A DNA stretch of 64,000 bases from Mucilaginibacter sabulilitoris (GCF_034262375.1 NZ_CP139558.1:4836001-4900000); one strand, 5' to 3'. Positions 8,747-17,328 are shown, counted from the stretch's first letter. Program-made: numbers and translations. The notes: a model not told the origin generated them from the sequence alone.

Positions 8747-8912
8747 ATTGTCCAGCATATTCCGGGGTCTGGTCATTATAGATTATAAATATGTTAAACT
8801 TTATTGACCATCTGTTGTATTGGGCGTGTAAGATTGCTAAAAGCAATATCATATTTGCTGTAATAAGAAATTTTCATTCTTGTGGTTTTATTTTGAAAAA
8901 GTGTCGATTAAT

Positions 8913-9410
8913 TTATTTTTTCGCTGGCGGTAATGTTTCAGTTACCTTGCTGCAATTAGCCATCCCCATATAAGGGTCTTTGCCTTTATCTGTTTCGCTC
9001 AAATAGTAAGCTTTGGTCATAGTGCAATATTGACGGTAAAGAATTGTATTATTTAATTTTAACTTTTTCACTAAAGCATAGAGGTTGTTGGACAGGCTTG
9101 CAAAATGCTCCCGCTGGTGCGCGATTTTATTTACCTCACTGATATGCCTGCTGTCAAATTCCGATTTCGGTAATAAGGCAGCCTCATCTGCGCTTAAGCC
9201 TGCTTTAGGGATGTCATCAATACCCGTCAAAAGTGTCCTCGCTTTAGTTTCAGCTGCAGCACCATCGCCACTAACTAACGCATCTTTCAAAGCCAGATAG
9301 TTAGTTATCACGGCATTTACTGGCTTGCTTAACGCTGTTTGCGCTTTAACAGTTACGATTGAGGCCAATGTTATTACAAATGATAGCGCGGTAATTTTTA
9401 AAGGATTCAT
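8913..9410 (-). CDS. DUF3347-domain exported protein, last gene of the copper-type operon
   Basis: This 165-residue protein has a Sec signal peptide (ITALSFVITLASIVTVKAQ, residues 6-24). A four-helix DUF3347 region follows, starting VITNYLALKDALVSGD. The C-terminal motif RQYCTMTKAYYL...NPYMG-like...CSKV is the hallmark that in metal-efflux proteins of the CusB type places Cys/Met/His groups for metal contact. Here YCTM and MANC are present. It is the last gene of a minus-strand series with TonB receptor, MbnP and MbnH genes, consistent with periplasmic copper handling. Metal specificity is inferred. Confidence 0.78.
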   Translation of the reverse strand: MNPLKITALSFVITLASIVTVKAQTALSKPVNAVITNYLALKDALVSGDGAAAETKARTLLTGIDDIPKAGLSADEAALLPKSEFDSRHISEVNKIAHQREHFASLSNNLYALVKKLKLNNTILYRQYCTMTKAYYLSETDKGKDPYMGMANCSKVTETLPPAKK

Positions 9411-9436
9411 ACGTTTATTATTTTATAAATGATTAA

Positions 9437-10495
9437 TTATTGAGGTGTTTGAAACCGCTTGTCGTTTGCAAAGGCGGTATCTGTCAATGTTTTTAAAAAA
9501 GCAATCAGTTGTGATTGTTCCTTCATATTCAAACGTATTCCTAAAATACCTGCTTTATGAAGGTCTGGATCAAGGTTGGCTGTGTTTTTAACTCCCGAAT
9601 TATAATGTTCCAAAACCTGCTTTAGGTCGTCAAACCGGCCATCGTGCATATAAGGGCTGGTTAGTTCGACGTTGCGTAAGGATGGTACCCTGAATTTACC
9701 TCGGTCGGTTTCCAAATGAGTTATGCTGTCTCTGCCAATATCTTCTGACCTTAAGTCCAGCCCGTTGCTGCGGTAAGTAAGATCAGTAAACAAGGGCTCC
9801 TGGTGACAGGTACTGCAATGGGTTTTAAACAAGGCGTATCCCGCCGTTTCATCGGAGGTGAAAGTTCCGCCTGCTTCATGCCTGATATATTTATCATACT
9901 TGGAATTGGCTGAAACCAGCATACTCGTAAATTGTGCCATCGCCCGGAATACCCGTTGTGAATTGATCTCAGCAGTACCGAACGCAGCTTTGAATAAAGC
10001 GCTGTAAGCTTTCGTTTCCTGTAACCTGCTCACAATTGTATTCAGATCGGTTGCCATTTCACAGGGATTTGTCATTGCATTCATCGGCGAAACTTCAATA
10101 TGATGCACGCCGCCGTCCCACATAAACTCCTTTTGCCAGGCCAGGTTAAACAGCGGAGGTGCATTTCGCGTACCGAGGCACTCATCCACGCCGTGACTAA
10201 CTGCATGGTCGAGATTGGCAAAGGCGGCGAAGGACTGATGGCAGTTTGCGCAGGATATAGATTTATCTTTAGATAACAACGGATCGTAAAATAATATCCG
10301 GCCTAGCTTAAAGCCGTTACCGGTTACCGGATTGTCTTTAAAATCATAAACCGGCTTAGGGAAATTAGCAGGCACGGCGAAGCGAACGCTATCCGCGACA
10401 ACACCATAATTTATCCCTTTGAATCCATTGTCGAAAGCTGTGCAAATCACAATAAAAGTAAGCAGCACCAAAATGACAGTGATCTTAACCTTCAT
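9437..10495 (-). CDS. MbnH-like di-haem cytochrome c peroxidase/MauG-family protein
   Basis: The 352-residue protein has an N-terminal hydrophobic export segment (about residues 4-20) and two c-type haem motifs, CANCH (C82, C85, H86) and CSTCH (C227, C230, H231). This spacing is that of bacterial di-haem peroxidases and MauG. The block VPSLRNVELTSPYMHDGRFDDLKQVLEHY near residue 280 is the usual C-terminal haem pocket. It lies two bases from an MbnP gene. In the methanobactin system the MbnH partner oxidises a Trp of MbnP to kynurenine to create a copper site, so a protein-modifying role is more likely here than peroxide removal. The partner gene is seen; the reaction is inferred. Confidence 0.85.
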   Translation of the reverse strand: MKVKITVILVLLTFIVICTAFDNGFKGINYGVVADSVRFAVPANFPKPVYDFKDNPVTGNGFKLGRILFYDPLLSKDKSISCANCHQSFAAFANLDHAVSHGVDECLGTRNAPPLFNLAWQKEFMWDGGVHHIEVSPMNAMTNPCEMATDLNTIVSRLQETKAYSALFKAAFGTAEINSQRVFRAMAQFTSMLVSANSKYDKYIRHEAGGTFTSDETAGYALFKTHCSTCHQEPLFTDLTYRSNGLDLRSEDIGRDSITHLETDRGKFRVPSLRNVELTSPYMHDGRFDDLKQVLEHYNSGVKNTANLDPDLHKAGILGIRLNMKEQSQLIAFLKTLTDTAFANDKRFQTPQ

Positions 10496-10496
10496 G

Positions 10497-11279
10497 TTAA
10501 TTTCTTACTTTAATGATCTTAAATAAACCATTAGCATAGTTGTCTGCTACAACTACGGAGTTCGGGCCGCCCATTGTGAAATTTAGCTTGGCAAAATCAA
10601 CAGTCGTTTTACCCTGGAATAAAGCTCCGGCATTAGCTACCAGTTCCAGTTCCGGTAATTTCCCATCGCTTATCCTTAAAGTATTTGGAAACTTTTGTGT
10701 AAATGTGCGAATAGTGTTATCGGGGTCTTTGGCACCACCGATGTGGAAAGTCAGCCTGTTCTTCTTAGCTGTTGATTTCGTTGACTCACCTTCCAGTTTG
10801 ACAAAAATATAACCACTATTCCAGGTCCAAAACATACCTTTAGCAGGGTCAAGCGCACCTGATTGGGCACCTGCAAAATTACGAAGACTATCCACGCCAA
10901 TGGTAAATGTCATGCCGACATACTTCCCTTCTGGTATATTGGTAATCTTTTGAATTAGAGTTGAAGAATCAGCTGCATTTATTAAAAAGTAAGAATCAGG
11001 TACAATTACCTTGCCGCCGTTTTTCTCGATAAGGCTCACATTGCTGATGTAATACTTAAACGTGGTTACTTTGAAATCATCACCGTTGGCGTTTTTGTAA
11101 AGGGAAACGGTGTCGTTTAACTTCAAGTCTCTACCGTTTATTAAATTGACGAAGTGTACAGATAGACTCCCGGTCTTTATGTTTTTCTTAGGATCATCGA
11201 TTTTCGAATTGGCGGTGGTAGCGAAGGCGATGGCTGACAATAACAGTAGGGGCAATAGTTTTTTCATGTTGTTTTTCAT
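10497..11279 (-). CDS. MbnP-family periplasmic copper-binding-type protein
   Basis: The 260-residue protein has a signal peptide (LLPLLLLSAIAFATTANS), with the true start possibly at the second Met (residue 5). The body matches the MbnP fold: GSLSVHFVNLING at 37-49, KYYISNVSLIE at 75-85, IPEGKYVGMTFTIGVDS at 115-131, and the signature MFWTWNSGYIFVKLEG at 149-164. Histidines H42 and H179 and tryptophans W151/W153 are the candidates for metal contacts and for MbnH-dependent kynurenine formation. It is translationally close to MbnH downstream and a TonB receptor upstream. Copper binding is family knowledge, not shown by the sequence. Confidence 0.85.
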   Translation of the reverse strand: MKNNMKKLLPLLLLSAIAFATTANSKIDDPKKNIKTGSLSVHFVNLINGRDLKLNDTVSLYKNANGDDFKVTTFKYYISNVSLIEKNGGKVIVPDSYFLINAADSSTLIQKITNIPEGKYVGMTFTIGVDSLRNFAGAQSGALDPAKGMFWTWNSGYIFVKLEGESTKSTAKKNRLTFHIGGAKDPDNTIRTFTQKFPNTLRISDGKLPELELVANAGALFQGKTTVDFAKLNFTMGGPNSVVVADNYANGLFKIIKVRN

Positions 11280-11284
11280 GTGAT

Positions 11285-13633
11285 TTAAAATTTAGCGATC
11301 AATGTTGTTCCATAAGTTCTTGGTGTTCCCAAAAGGAAGGTTCCAAAAGAACCGTAAGCGACATACTTTTTATCAGAGATATTACGCGCCCAGAAGTTCA
11401 GCTCTAAATGTTTGCTCGTAATACCCGCTTTAGCATTGAACAAATTATAGGCAGGCTGACTTAAACTGTTGATGAAATCGAAATAATATTTGTCTATGTA
11501 TCGGTATTCGCCTCTAACGAATGCAGCGAATTGTTGCTTGCTTCCCGAGAAATTGTATGTGTACTGAGCTGCCAGCATCGAACTGACCGGTGGGGTGTTG
11601 ATGGGCTGATCACCTTTGTAATCGACAACGCCTTTTGCATCTGCACTGTACAACAATAGCGAGGTATAGCGGGCATGGGAATAACTCCCATTCCAATCTA
11701 TTTGCAAGCCTTTTATGGGTAGGGCGGTTAATTCCAGTTCCGCGCCCTTATTGTGCATTTCACCTACATTCAGTATCAATGCGTTAATACCGTCCATTGC
11801 AGTACTGATTTGCTGGTTATGCTGTTCAAGGTAAAATGCGGTCAGGTTTAATTTCAGCTTGTTATTAAACAGCGTGTTTTTCCAGCCGATCTCGTAATTA
11901 TCTGAATGTTCCGGCTGGTAAGGAACTTGTGCGGGATTGGTCGCATTGGTATTTAATCCCCCGGCGCGGAAACCTCGTGCATAAGAGCCGTAAAGCAGCA
12001 TGTTCTCTTGCAATTTGTAGCTTAATACGAATTTGGGTGTTACCGCGTGAAAGCTGGCACGATAATCCGCATTAGGAGTCAACAAGGTTTCCGGATCAGG
12101 ATCTTTTTGGTAATGGGTATACTGCCCAAGTCCACGGCTTTCATAATCGTAACGTATCCCGGCAGTAAAGTCCAGCTTATCAGTTAAGGAATAAATACCC
12201 TGCCCAAAAAAGGCGTAACCTTTATTATTGCCGTGGCTGATGCTGGTCATGGTAAAGGGAGCGCCGGAGGTTGGATCGAGCTGTAAGTAGTCAGGCCCAT
12301 AATAGACCGGCGAATAGGTATAGAGATTTTGCGTAAAACCATATGCGCCAGCTACCCATTTGAATTTGCTTTGGCTTGCCGATGGCGAGGCAAAACGGAT
12401 TTCCTGTGAGAAAACATGCTGGTGGTTATCGGGCGCGGTACTCAGGATATCTAAAGGACTAAAATCATAATCCACACCCTTACCCTCATACCAGGCGTGC
12501 CAATCGATGTAAGATGATACGGAAGTGAAGTTAAAGTTCCTGCCGTAGTAGTTGGCAGCCAGCGAGGTGTTGAAGTTGTTTCTCCGTTCCACATTGGTAT
12601 TGTTTGTATTGACCTGGTATGGTTTTGAAAATACATCATCAATTGATCCTATCCAGGGAAAGCTGCCCCGGTCATTGTCATTCTCTGTTTTTACATTCAG
12701 TGCAAGTGACCATTTGGCCGAGGGCAGATAACGTAAATTAAAATTGCCTGAATAATCTTCCCGTCTGTCAAAGCCGCTTTTGGTAAACTCATTATAATAG
12801 ATCGAGCCACGGTGATTATAAGTAAAAGAGCCGCTGGCAAACAGTTTGTCTTTGATGATAGGTTCTGAAAGGCTTACCGTATAACGCTGCTCTCCGTAAT
12901 TGCCAAAAGTCATCTCCGCATAACCGGATGGCGTATTGCCAGGTTGTTTGGTGGTAATATTGACCACACCGCCGAAGGCGTTGCGACCATATAACGTTCC
13001 CTGCGGGCCTCGCAGGATCTCAATGCTCTGTACATCATTGAACAGGGGCGGCGCTGAAAAGTAATCAAACTGGTAGACACCATCGACATAAGTAGCGACG
13101 GCCTGCTCATTGGAAAATCCCATCACCCCGCGAATGTTAAAAAAATTAGAGCTGGTGCTGTTGCCATGTTCCACAACAAATAAACTTGGTGCAATGGCGG
13201 TCAGGTTCGTAATATCCCATAAACGGTAATCCTTAATTTGTTTGGCGTCTAAAGAAGTGATCGCTGCCGGTATTTTTTGTATAGCCTCCTGTCGCTTTTC
13301 AGAGGATACTGTCACCTCATTCAGTTGCTGGTTACTTTCAGCAAGTTTAAAATCAAGGATCAATATTTGCCCTTTTTTAAGTTCAAAGGCTTTCAATTGC
13401 GAAGCGTAGCCGAGTGCAGAAATGCTTATGGTATAATTCCCCTCAGTCAAGTTATTAATGTTGTACTTGCCCTGGCTGTTCGTTATATCGCCATAATTGG
13501 TATTGAGTAGTTTAACTGTTGTATTAACAATGGCTTCTCCGCCGAACACTGTAACAGTACCTTGCACTTTTGATGATTGTGCAAAAACATGGATGGTAAA
13601 TAGAATAATGGATAAAGTATATAAAAATTTCAT
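11285..13633 (-). CDS. TonB-dependent outer-membrane receptor with carboxypeptidase-like N-terminal domain
   Basis: Starting at the ATG at 13633 the protein has a clear signal peptide (KFLYTLSIILFTIHVFAQ) and 782 residues. Residues about 20-105 form a CarboxypepD_reg-like domain (VQGTVTVFGGEAIVNTTVKLL). A plug follows, with the typical IEILRGPQGTLYGRNAFGG. The rest is a 22-strand barrel ending in Phe (TTLIAKF), as needed for BAM recognition. The plug and barrel (NYEIGWKNTLFNNKLKLN) are of the siderophore-receptor type rather than SusC. As head of an MbnP/MbnH operon it probably imports a copper or other metal complex; the ligand is unknown. An upstream in-frame start at 13669 is rejected because it would precede the signal peptide. 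Confidence 0.9.
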   Translation of the reverse strand: MKFLYTLSIILFTIHVFAQSSKVQGTVTVFGGEAIVNTTVKLLNTNYGDITNSQGKYNINNLTEGNYTISISALGYASQLKAFELKKGQILILDFKLAESNQQLNEVTVSSEKRQEAIQKIPAAITSLDAKQIKDYRLWDITNLTAIAPSLFVVEHGNSTSSNFFNIRGVMGFSNEQAVATYVDGVYQFDYFSAPPLFNDVQSIEILRGPQGTLYGRNAFGGVVNITTKQPGNTPSGYAEMTFGNYGEQRYTVSLSEPIIKDKLFASGSFTYNHRGSIYYNEFTKSGFDRREDYSGNFNLRYLPSAKWSLALNVKTENDNDRGSFPWIGSIDDVFSKPYQVNTNNTNVERRNNFNTSLAANYYGRNFNFTSVSSYIDWHAWYEGKGVDYDFSPLDILSTAPDNHQHVFSQEIRFASPSASQSKFKWVAGAYGFTQNLYTYSPVYYGPDYLQLDPTSGAPFTMTSISHGNNKGYAFFGQGIYSLTDKLDFTAGIRYDYESRGLGQYTHYQKDPDPETLLTPNADYRASFHAVTPKFVLSYKLQENMLLYGSYARGFRAGGLNTNATNPAQVPYQPEHSDNYEIGWKNTLFNNKLKLNLTAFYLEQHNQQISTAMDGINALILNVGEMHNKGAELELTALPIKGLQIDWNGSYSHARYTSLLLYSADAKGVVDYKGDQPINTPPVSSMLAAQYTYNFSGSKQQFAAFVRGEYRYIDKYYFDFINSLSQPAYNLFNAKAGITSKHLELNFWARNISDKKYVAYGSFGTFLLGTPRTYGTTLIAKF

Positions 13634-13759
13634 CAGATTGCCGTAATAGCAAGCAGAAACGCACAGCAAAAAATGCTGGCCTTACCCGAAGCTTAATGAA
13701 TAGTCGAATCGTGGAAGTAGTAAAAACTGTCCTTAACGATACATTAAAATAAATTGAAA

Positions 13760-14149
13760 TTAAGCAATCTGTTGCTTGGGTGGTCTGAAGATAGACTTAA
13801 TATAGCTACTAGTATATTGATAAGTGTAAACGGGGAAGGTACTTTTTACCGATACTAAAACAGTCGGCTCAATAGAGGAGAATTTGAAAGGCTCCTGAAA
13901 AAAGGAAACTTCCAGACGATTCAAATTGTCCTTTGCTTGCTGCTTTTTTTCATTTTCCTCGGCTTGATGAATTTTTTTCATGAAATAACACTTACCGTTA
14001 CAGTGCATCCAGGGACGGGCTCGGTTGATACAAAGGGTTTCGGCGATGTACTTCTGGTTCATCTCAAACCCCGCATATACCATAAACAATGAAAAGTTGG
14101 AACTGATCAATGTTATAAGTAGCAATATTGCGGTAAACCGTTTAAACAT
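13760..14149 (-). CDS. Small membrane-associated protein with CNGKC motif
   Basis: This 129-residue protein has an N-terminal hydrophobic segment (AILLLITLISSNFSLFMVYAGF). A conserved block ETLCINRARPWMHCNGKCYFMKK then gives three cysteines and one histidine in a C-x(8)-H-C-x3-C layout, and charged helices follow. Such small proteins recur in Bacteroidota upstream of TonB receptors and copper-related genes, and the Cys/His/Met set suggests metal binding. It is the first gene of the minus-strand operon running to 8913, separated from the receptor start by 126 bases. I know no named function. Confidence 0.72.
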   Translation of the reverse strand: MFKRFTAILLLITLISSNFSLFMVYAGFEMNQKYIAETLCINRARPWMHCNGKCYFMKKIHQAEENEKKQQAKDNLNRLEVSFFQEPFKFSSIEPTVLVSVKSTFPVYTYQYTSSYIKSIFRPPKQQIA

Positions 14150-14232
14150 TAGGGCAAATGTATGACTATAATGGCAATAAGTAAATCATCGGTAAAAATA
14201 CAAATTGATATATTTTATCTTAGTTGATGGCA

Positions 14233-14274
14233 AAATATATGTCTGAAAATTGCAATCTTCAGACATATATATTT
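14233..14274. terminator. Long hairpin between the copper operon and the integrase
   Basis: AAATATATGTCTGAA (14233-14247) and TTCAGACATATATATTT (14258-14274) form a near-perfect stem with a 10-base loop. It lies 33 bases beyond the integrase stop and upstream of the copper operon. Lacking a long T run it may act as a weak terminator or as a binding site. Confidence 0.5.
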
Positions 14275-14306
14275 AATACATTACTCCATCTCCAAAAAAC
14301 AAAGAA

Positions 14307-15626
14307 TTAAGCGCTTACAACCCTCATTGATCCTCGTGATGTGGAATAATTAATATTTATAACGTTCTCTTTCGCATTTTGAAATTGAACAATCAAATCA
14401 ACCACCTCGCATTGCACATCATCTACAATTCCCCAATCTTTAGCTAAATAAATATCAGTGGTCGCATGGCCATTGTCAATGTGATTTAGCGCTTCAGCAA
14501 TATCGTCGATGCTCATCCGGCAATCATTCCTTGCTAAAGTACCAAAGGTATGCCGGGCCCAATACAAGGTAATTTCGAGTAAGCCGGTCAAGTCCCGCAA
14601 GCCCTTCATTCCTTTATATAAAGCATAATCCAAATAATCATAAGCACCATATCTGTTGTTCAATTTTCCCAAATATTTTTCAAGTAAAGGTTTTGCTTCA
14701 TCAACAATCTTAATGCTAATAAAGGCTTCATCCTGTCTTCTGCCTTGGGTTTTTGAACGTTTGTATTCAAAACGACCATCTATGACGTTTACTTCGGAAG
14801 CATGGTAGAAATCAACAGCATTTGTGCCGCAGAGATAAAAGGATAACATAAACATATCTCTCGCCAATTCAATACGGGTATCTTTTGGTACGTCTGCATC
14901 GCGGATTTGAATTACCTCTTCAACACTAAAACTTCGAACTTTAGTTGCTGGAGGGGAACCTACTTTGTACTTGGTGAATGGGTAGTGCTTTATCCTGATT
15001 ATACCAAGTTCGTCATTATTGTATTTTCTCTTTGCCTCATTAAATAGTGTACGAAGATCTCGCATGTGTGCATGCAAGCCACCTTTGGAAAGACCTTTCT
15101 CAGTGGTGGTCACTAACTTTCCTAATTGATTATTGCGGGATATGGTACGGGGAGCTTTTAGGAAGCGCTCGTACATGTACAGCATGTTGGAATGGATTTC
15201 ATTTATGGAAATATTTGAACGGCCAAAATAATCTATTAGGCTGTTTCTTATTTTCCGGAATGTTCTTGAATATGGCTCGCGGCCGTTTTCTTTGAGATAG
15301 TCAATGTGGGAATTAGCAAACTCAATAAGATCAATGTCCTTATTGCTGTCCCTCAAATAATCCCGCAACTCTTCACAGGTAAAGAAATCAAGCCGTGAAC
15401 TAATTGCGCTGATCAAAATCCGGTAATCATCCAGGGTTTCATCCAGCCACTTAAGAACAAATTTGTCCTTAATGTCAAAGTCCTTGGTGATTTGCCTTTT
15501 AGAAACAAAATGAGGAGAATCTATAAATTTTCTTTCTCCTTTGTGATACACGACATACTTTACATTAAAAGTACCATCGCTCTTTTCATGGTGCGAATAA
15601 ATTCTTGCACTTACGGTCGTAGCCAT
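14307..15626 (-). CDS. Tyrosine recombinase/integrase (Bacteroidota long Arm-type)
   Basis: This 439-residue recombinase has an N-terminal arm-binding region, a SAM-like core-binding domain (about 120-215) and a catalytic domain from about 235. Catalytic features seen are YKRSKTQ (beta-sheet Lys), YWARHTFGT (box II Arg-His) and TTDIYLAKDW with the nucleophilic Tyr. The first catalytic Arg position reads LCGTNAVDF, with Asn in place of Arg. This is common in this Bacteroidota subgroup, so it is not proof of inactivity. The gene stands alone between the copper operon and an insertion sequence, so it looks like a remnant or single-gene element. No attachment repeats were found. Confidence 0.88.
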   Translation of the reverse strand: MATTVSARIYSHHEKSDGTFNVKYVVYHKGERKFIDSPHFVSKRQITKDFDIKDKFVLKWLDETLDDYRILISAISSRLDFFTCEELRDYLRDSNKDIDLIEFANSHIDYLKENGREPYSRTFRKIRNSLIDYFGRSNISINEIHSNMLYMYERFLKAPRTISRNNQLGKLVTTTEKGLSKGGLHAHMRDLRTLFNEAKRKYNNDELGIIRIKHYPFTKYKVGSPPATKVRSFSVEEVIQIRDADVPKDTRIELARDMFMLSFYLCGTNAVDFYHASEVNVIDGRFEYKRSKTQGRRQDEAFISIKIVDEAKPLLEKYLGKLNNRYGAYDYLDYALYKGMKGLRDLTGLLEITLYWARHTFGTLARNDCRMSIDDIAEALNHIDNGHATTDIYLAKDWGIVDDVQCEVVDLIVQFQNAKENVININYSTSRGSMRVVSA

Positions 15627-15710
15627 AATTTACATAAATTATGACGCCAAATCCCGTTACGTATTTGTTACATGGGGGCGTCAAGTTCAACAAAAAACTA
15701 TGTAAATCCC

Positions 15711-15751
15711 GTAACAAATATGGGGTCAAGCAGAAAAGTTGTGGGATAAGA
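15711..15751 (+). repeat. Left terminal inverted repeat of the insertion sequence
   Basis: The left end pairs with 17128-17168. Conserved positions include GT(A/T)ACA, TATG/TTTGGG, GTCA and GAAA(A/G)GTTG. Just outside it, at about 15650-15682, a related stretch (AAATCCCGTTAC, then GGGGGCGTCAAG) may be a second degenerate end. Confidence 0.72.
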
Positions 15752-15766
15752 TAAAAAGTATTTGTT

Positions 15767-16147
15767 TTGTATTTAACGAAACACGATCTCTTGTCCAACG
15801 CATACGAAACCCTGGTCCGCCTTATACTTCCTGAAGGCTTGTTAGATTATTTTGAACTGACTGACGTTAAACCGTCAGAAAGTGGTCAGCTGAATATTTA
15901 CCTGGAAGAAAAGAACCTGCCTCCTGCCGGTTATGAAAAGGCACAAATAGAGTCAAAAGGCTTTCTGCCTGAAACAGCTATCCAGGACTTTCCGATCCGT
16001 GGTCATAAGGTAGCACTCTGTATTAAACGGCGCAGATGGGAAGTAAAATCCAGCGGTGAGGTCATCACCAGGGACTGGGATTTAGTACGAAAAGGGGCAC
16101 GAATGACAACGGAATTCGGCCTTTTTTTAAAAGGTATATTTGGATAA
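15767..16147 (+). CDS. ISAon1-type transposase N-terminal region protein
   Basis: This 126-residue product starts at a TTG (15767). It contains the family blocks YETLVRLILPEGLLDYFEL, VNIYLEEKN-like and FPIRGHKVALCIKRRRWE, ending with TTEFGLFLKGIFG. These match what I know of the separate N-terminal DNA-binding protein of ISAon1-like elements. Its stop TAA (16145-16147) overlaps the start of the transposase frame, so the two are translationally coupled or fused by recoding. Confidence 0.78.
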   Translation: MYLTKHDLLSNAYETLVRLILPEGLLDYFELTDVKPSESGQLNIYLEEKNLPPAGYEKAQIESKGFLPETAIQDFPIRGHKVALCIKRRRWEVKSSGEVITRDWDLVRKGARMTTEFGLFLKGIFG

Positions 16148-17123
16148 TAACCCGATCAGCTGCCACTTGCTGGGCAGGCTTTACAGCGTCGACGGAAAAC
16201 AGCTACAACAGCAGTATAAAGATCACCTAAGCGATTTTCATACCTGGCCACAAAAAGAGCATGCAGAAGAATGGCTGCTGTTTCCGGATAATATCGGACC
16301 GTCATTAAGCATCGATGAAACAGCCCTAAGCAATGGCGAGCTCTACACCATTATTACCAACAAAGCAGCCAAAGGCGGCAAGAAAGCGATTGTAGCGATG
16401 CTAAAAGGCACACAGGCCGAGCAGATCATGGCCGTGTTGGAACGTATTCCATTACGTAAGCGGAACAAGGTCAGCGAAGTAACGATGGATATGGCGGCAA
16501 ACATGATCAAATCCATCCGCCGGTGCTTTGCTAATGCCAGCCGGGTGATCGACCGATTCCATGTGCAAAAGCTGGCTTATGATGCTGTACAGGAGGCGCG
16601 GATTAAATATCGCTGGGAAGCGTTGGATGCCGAGAATCTTGCATATGATAACGCTAAAAAGAATAAACAAAGCTATCAACCCGAAGTGTTCAGCAATGGC
16701 GACACGCTCAAGCAACTGTTAGCCCGGAGCCGTTACCTGCTTTTCAAACATCATACGAAATGGAACCTGTCACAAAAGCAAAGGGCAGATCTATTATTCC
16801 ATAAATATCCGCTATTACAAAAGGCCTATCAGCTATCGATTCGGCTGGGCAGCATCTTTACCAACTGTAAGAACAAACAACAAGCTTTTAAAGGGCTGGC
16901 TATCTGGTATAATGACGTGGAAACTGCCGGTATAGATGCGTTCAGTACGGTGGCAAGGTCAGTCAAAACCCACTATGAATCAATCCTGAACTTCTTCGAT
17001 AACCGGGCCACCAATGCTTCTGCCGAATCATTCAACGCCAAGATCAAAGCTTTCAGAGCTACTTCAAGAGGCGTAAGAGATACCGCTTTCTTCTTATTCA
17101 GACTCCAAAATATCTATGCCTGA
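16140..17123 (+). CDS. ISAon1-type DDE transposase
   Basis: This 327-residue protein is a DDE-type transposase of the ISL3-like group. LSIDETALSNGELYTIITNK carries the first catalytic Asp, EVTMDMAANM the second, and NASAESFNAKIKAFR the Glu near the C terminus; RFHVQKLAYDAVQEARIKYRW is the conserved linker. The first usable codon is a TTG at 16140, overlapping the upstream stop. A stop in the same frame lies just before it (16128-16130), so any frameshift must occur in the short stretch 16131-16147. All three catalytic blocks are intact. Confidence 0.82.
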   Translation: MDNNPISCHLLGRLYSVDGKQLQQQYKDHLSDFHTWPQKEHAEEWLLFPDNIGPSLSIDETALSNGELYTIITNKAAKGGKKAIVAMLKGTQAEQIMAVLERIPLRKRNKVSEVTMDMAANMIKSIRRCFANASRVIDRFHVQKLAYDAVQEARIKYRWEALDAENLAYDNAKKNKQSYQPEVFSNGDTLKQLLARSRYLLFKHHTKWNLSQKQRADLLFHKYPLLQKAYQLSIRLGSIFTNCKNKQQAFKGLAIWYNDVETAGIDAFSTVARSVKTHYESILNFFDNRATNASAESFNAKIKAFRATSRGVRDTAFFLFRLQNIYA

Positions 17124-17127
17124 TTTT

Positions 17128-17168
17128 TTATTCCCCCCAACCTTTCGGACTGATCCCAAATATGTAAC
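17128..17168 (-). repeat. Right terminal inverted repeat of the insertion sequence
   Basis: It starts 5 bases after the transposase stop and ends at GTAAC (17164-17168). Read in reverse it matches the left end at about 70 percent of positions by eye. Confidence 0.72.
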
Positions 17169-17211
17169 AGCCACGGTGCCGCAGGTGGTCCTAACCCGCA
17201 TGTGTAAGACA

Positions 17212-17248
17212 AAAAAACCCGCTTATCTTATCAGAAAGCGGGTTTTTT
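17212..17248. terminator. Bidirectional terminator next to tRNA-Met
   Basis: AAAAAACCCGC and GCGGGTTTTTT pair around a 15-base loop. The hairpin lies directly beyond the 3' end of the minus-strand tRNA and serves as its terminator. Confidence 0.85.
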
Positions 17249-17254
17249 ACTCAG

Positions 17255-17328
17255 TGCGCCCACCTGGGCTCGAACCAGGGACCAAAAGATTATGAGTCTT
17301 CTACTCTAACCAACTGAGCTATAGGCGC
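17255..17328 (-). tRNA. tRNA-Met (anticodon CAU)
   Basis: The reverse strand folds as a full cloverleaf. Acceptor GCGCCTA pairs with TGGGCGC (one wobble), a D arm GCTC...GAGT follows, and the anticodon stem GAAGA/TCTTT encloses the loop CTCATAA with CAT. The T arm is CCTGG TTCGAGC CCAGG. The discriminator is A, and CCA is not encoded. The elongator form is more likely than the initiator because the first acceptor pair is G-C. A CAU tRNA modified to read AUA (Ile2) cannot be excluded from sequence alone. Confidence 0.9.

Larger units (their letters stand above)
15711..17168 (+). mobile_element. Complete ISAon1-type insertion sequence
   Basis: The element of about 1458 bases is bounded by imperfect inverted repeats of about 40 bases: the left end begins GTAACAAATATGGGGTCA, and the right end read in reverse begins GTTACATATTTGGGATCA. 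It encodes two overlapping reading frames, an N-terminal region protein and a DDE-type transposase. No target-site duplication is obvious (flanking octamers differ), so it may have lost it or been part of a rearrangement. It lies 84 bases upstream of the integrase start and about 45 bases from a tRNA terminator. Confidence 0.82.

Noticed and set aside
13634..13669. Upstream start adding 12 residues to the TonB receptor
   Set aside because: It would place extra residues before a complete signal peptide; the ATG at 13633 fits better.
14307..15626. Integrase judged inactive because the first catalytic Arg reads Asn
   Set aside because: This substitution (CGTNAVD-type) is usual in the Bacteroidota subgroup of these recombinases; the other catalytic residues are present.
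15700..17180. Target-site duplication of the insertion sequence
   Set aside because: The eight bases flanking each end differ and no shorter convincing match is seen.
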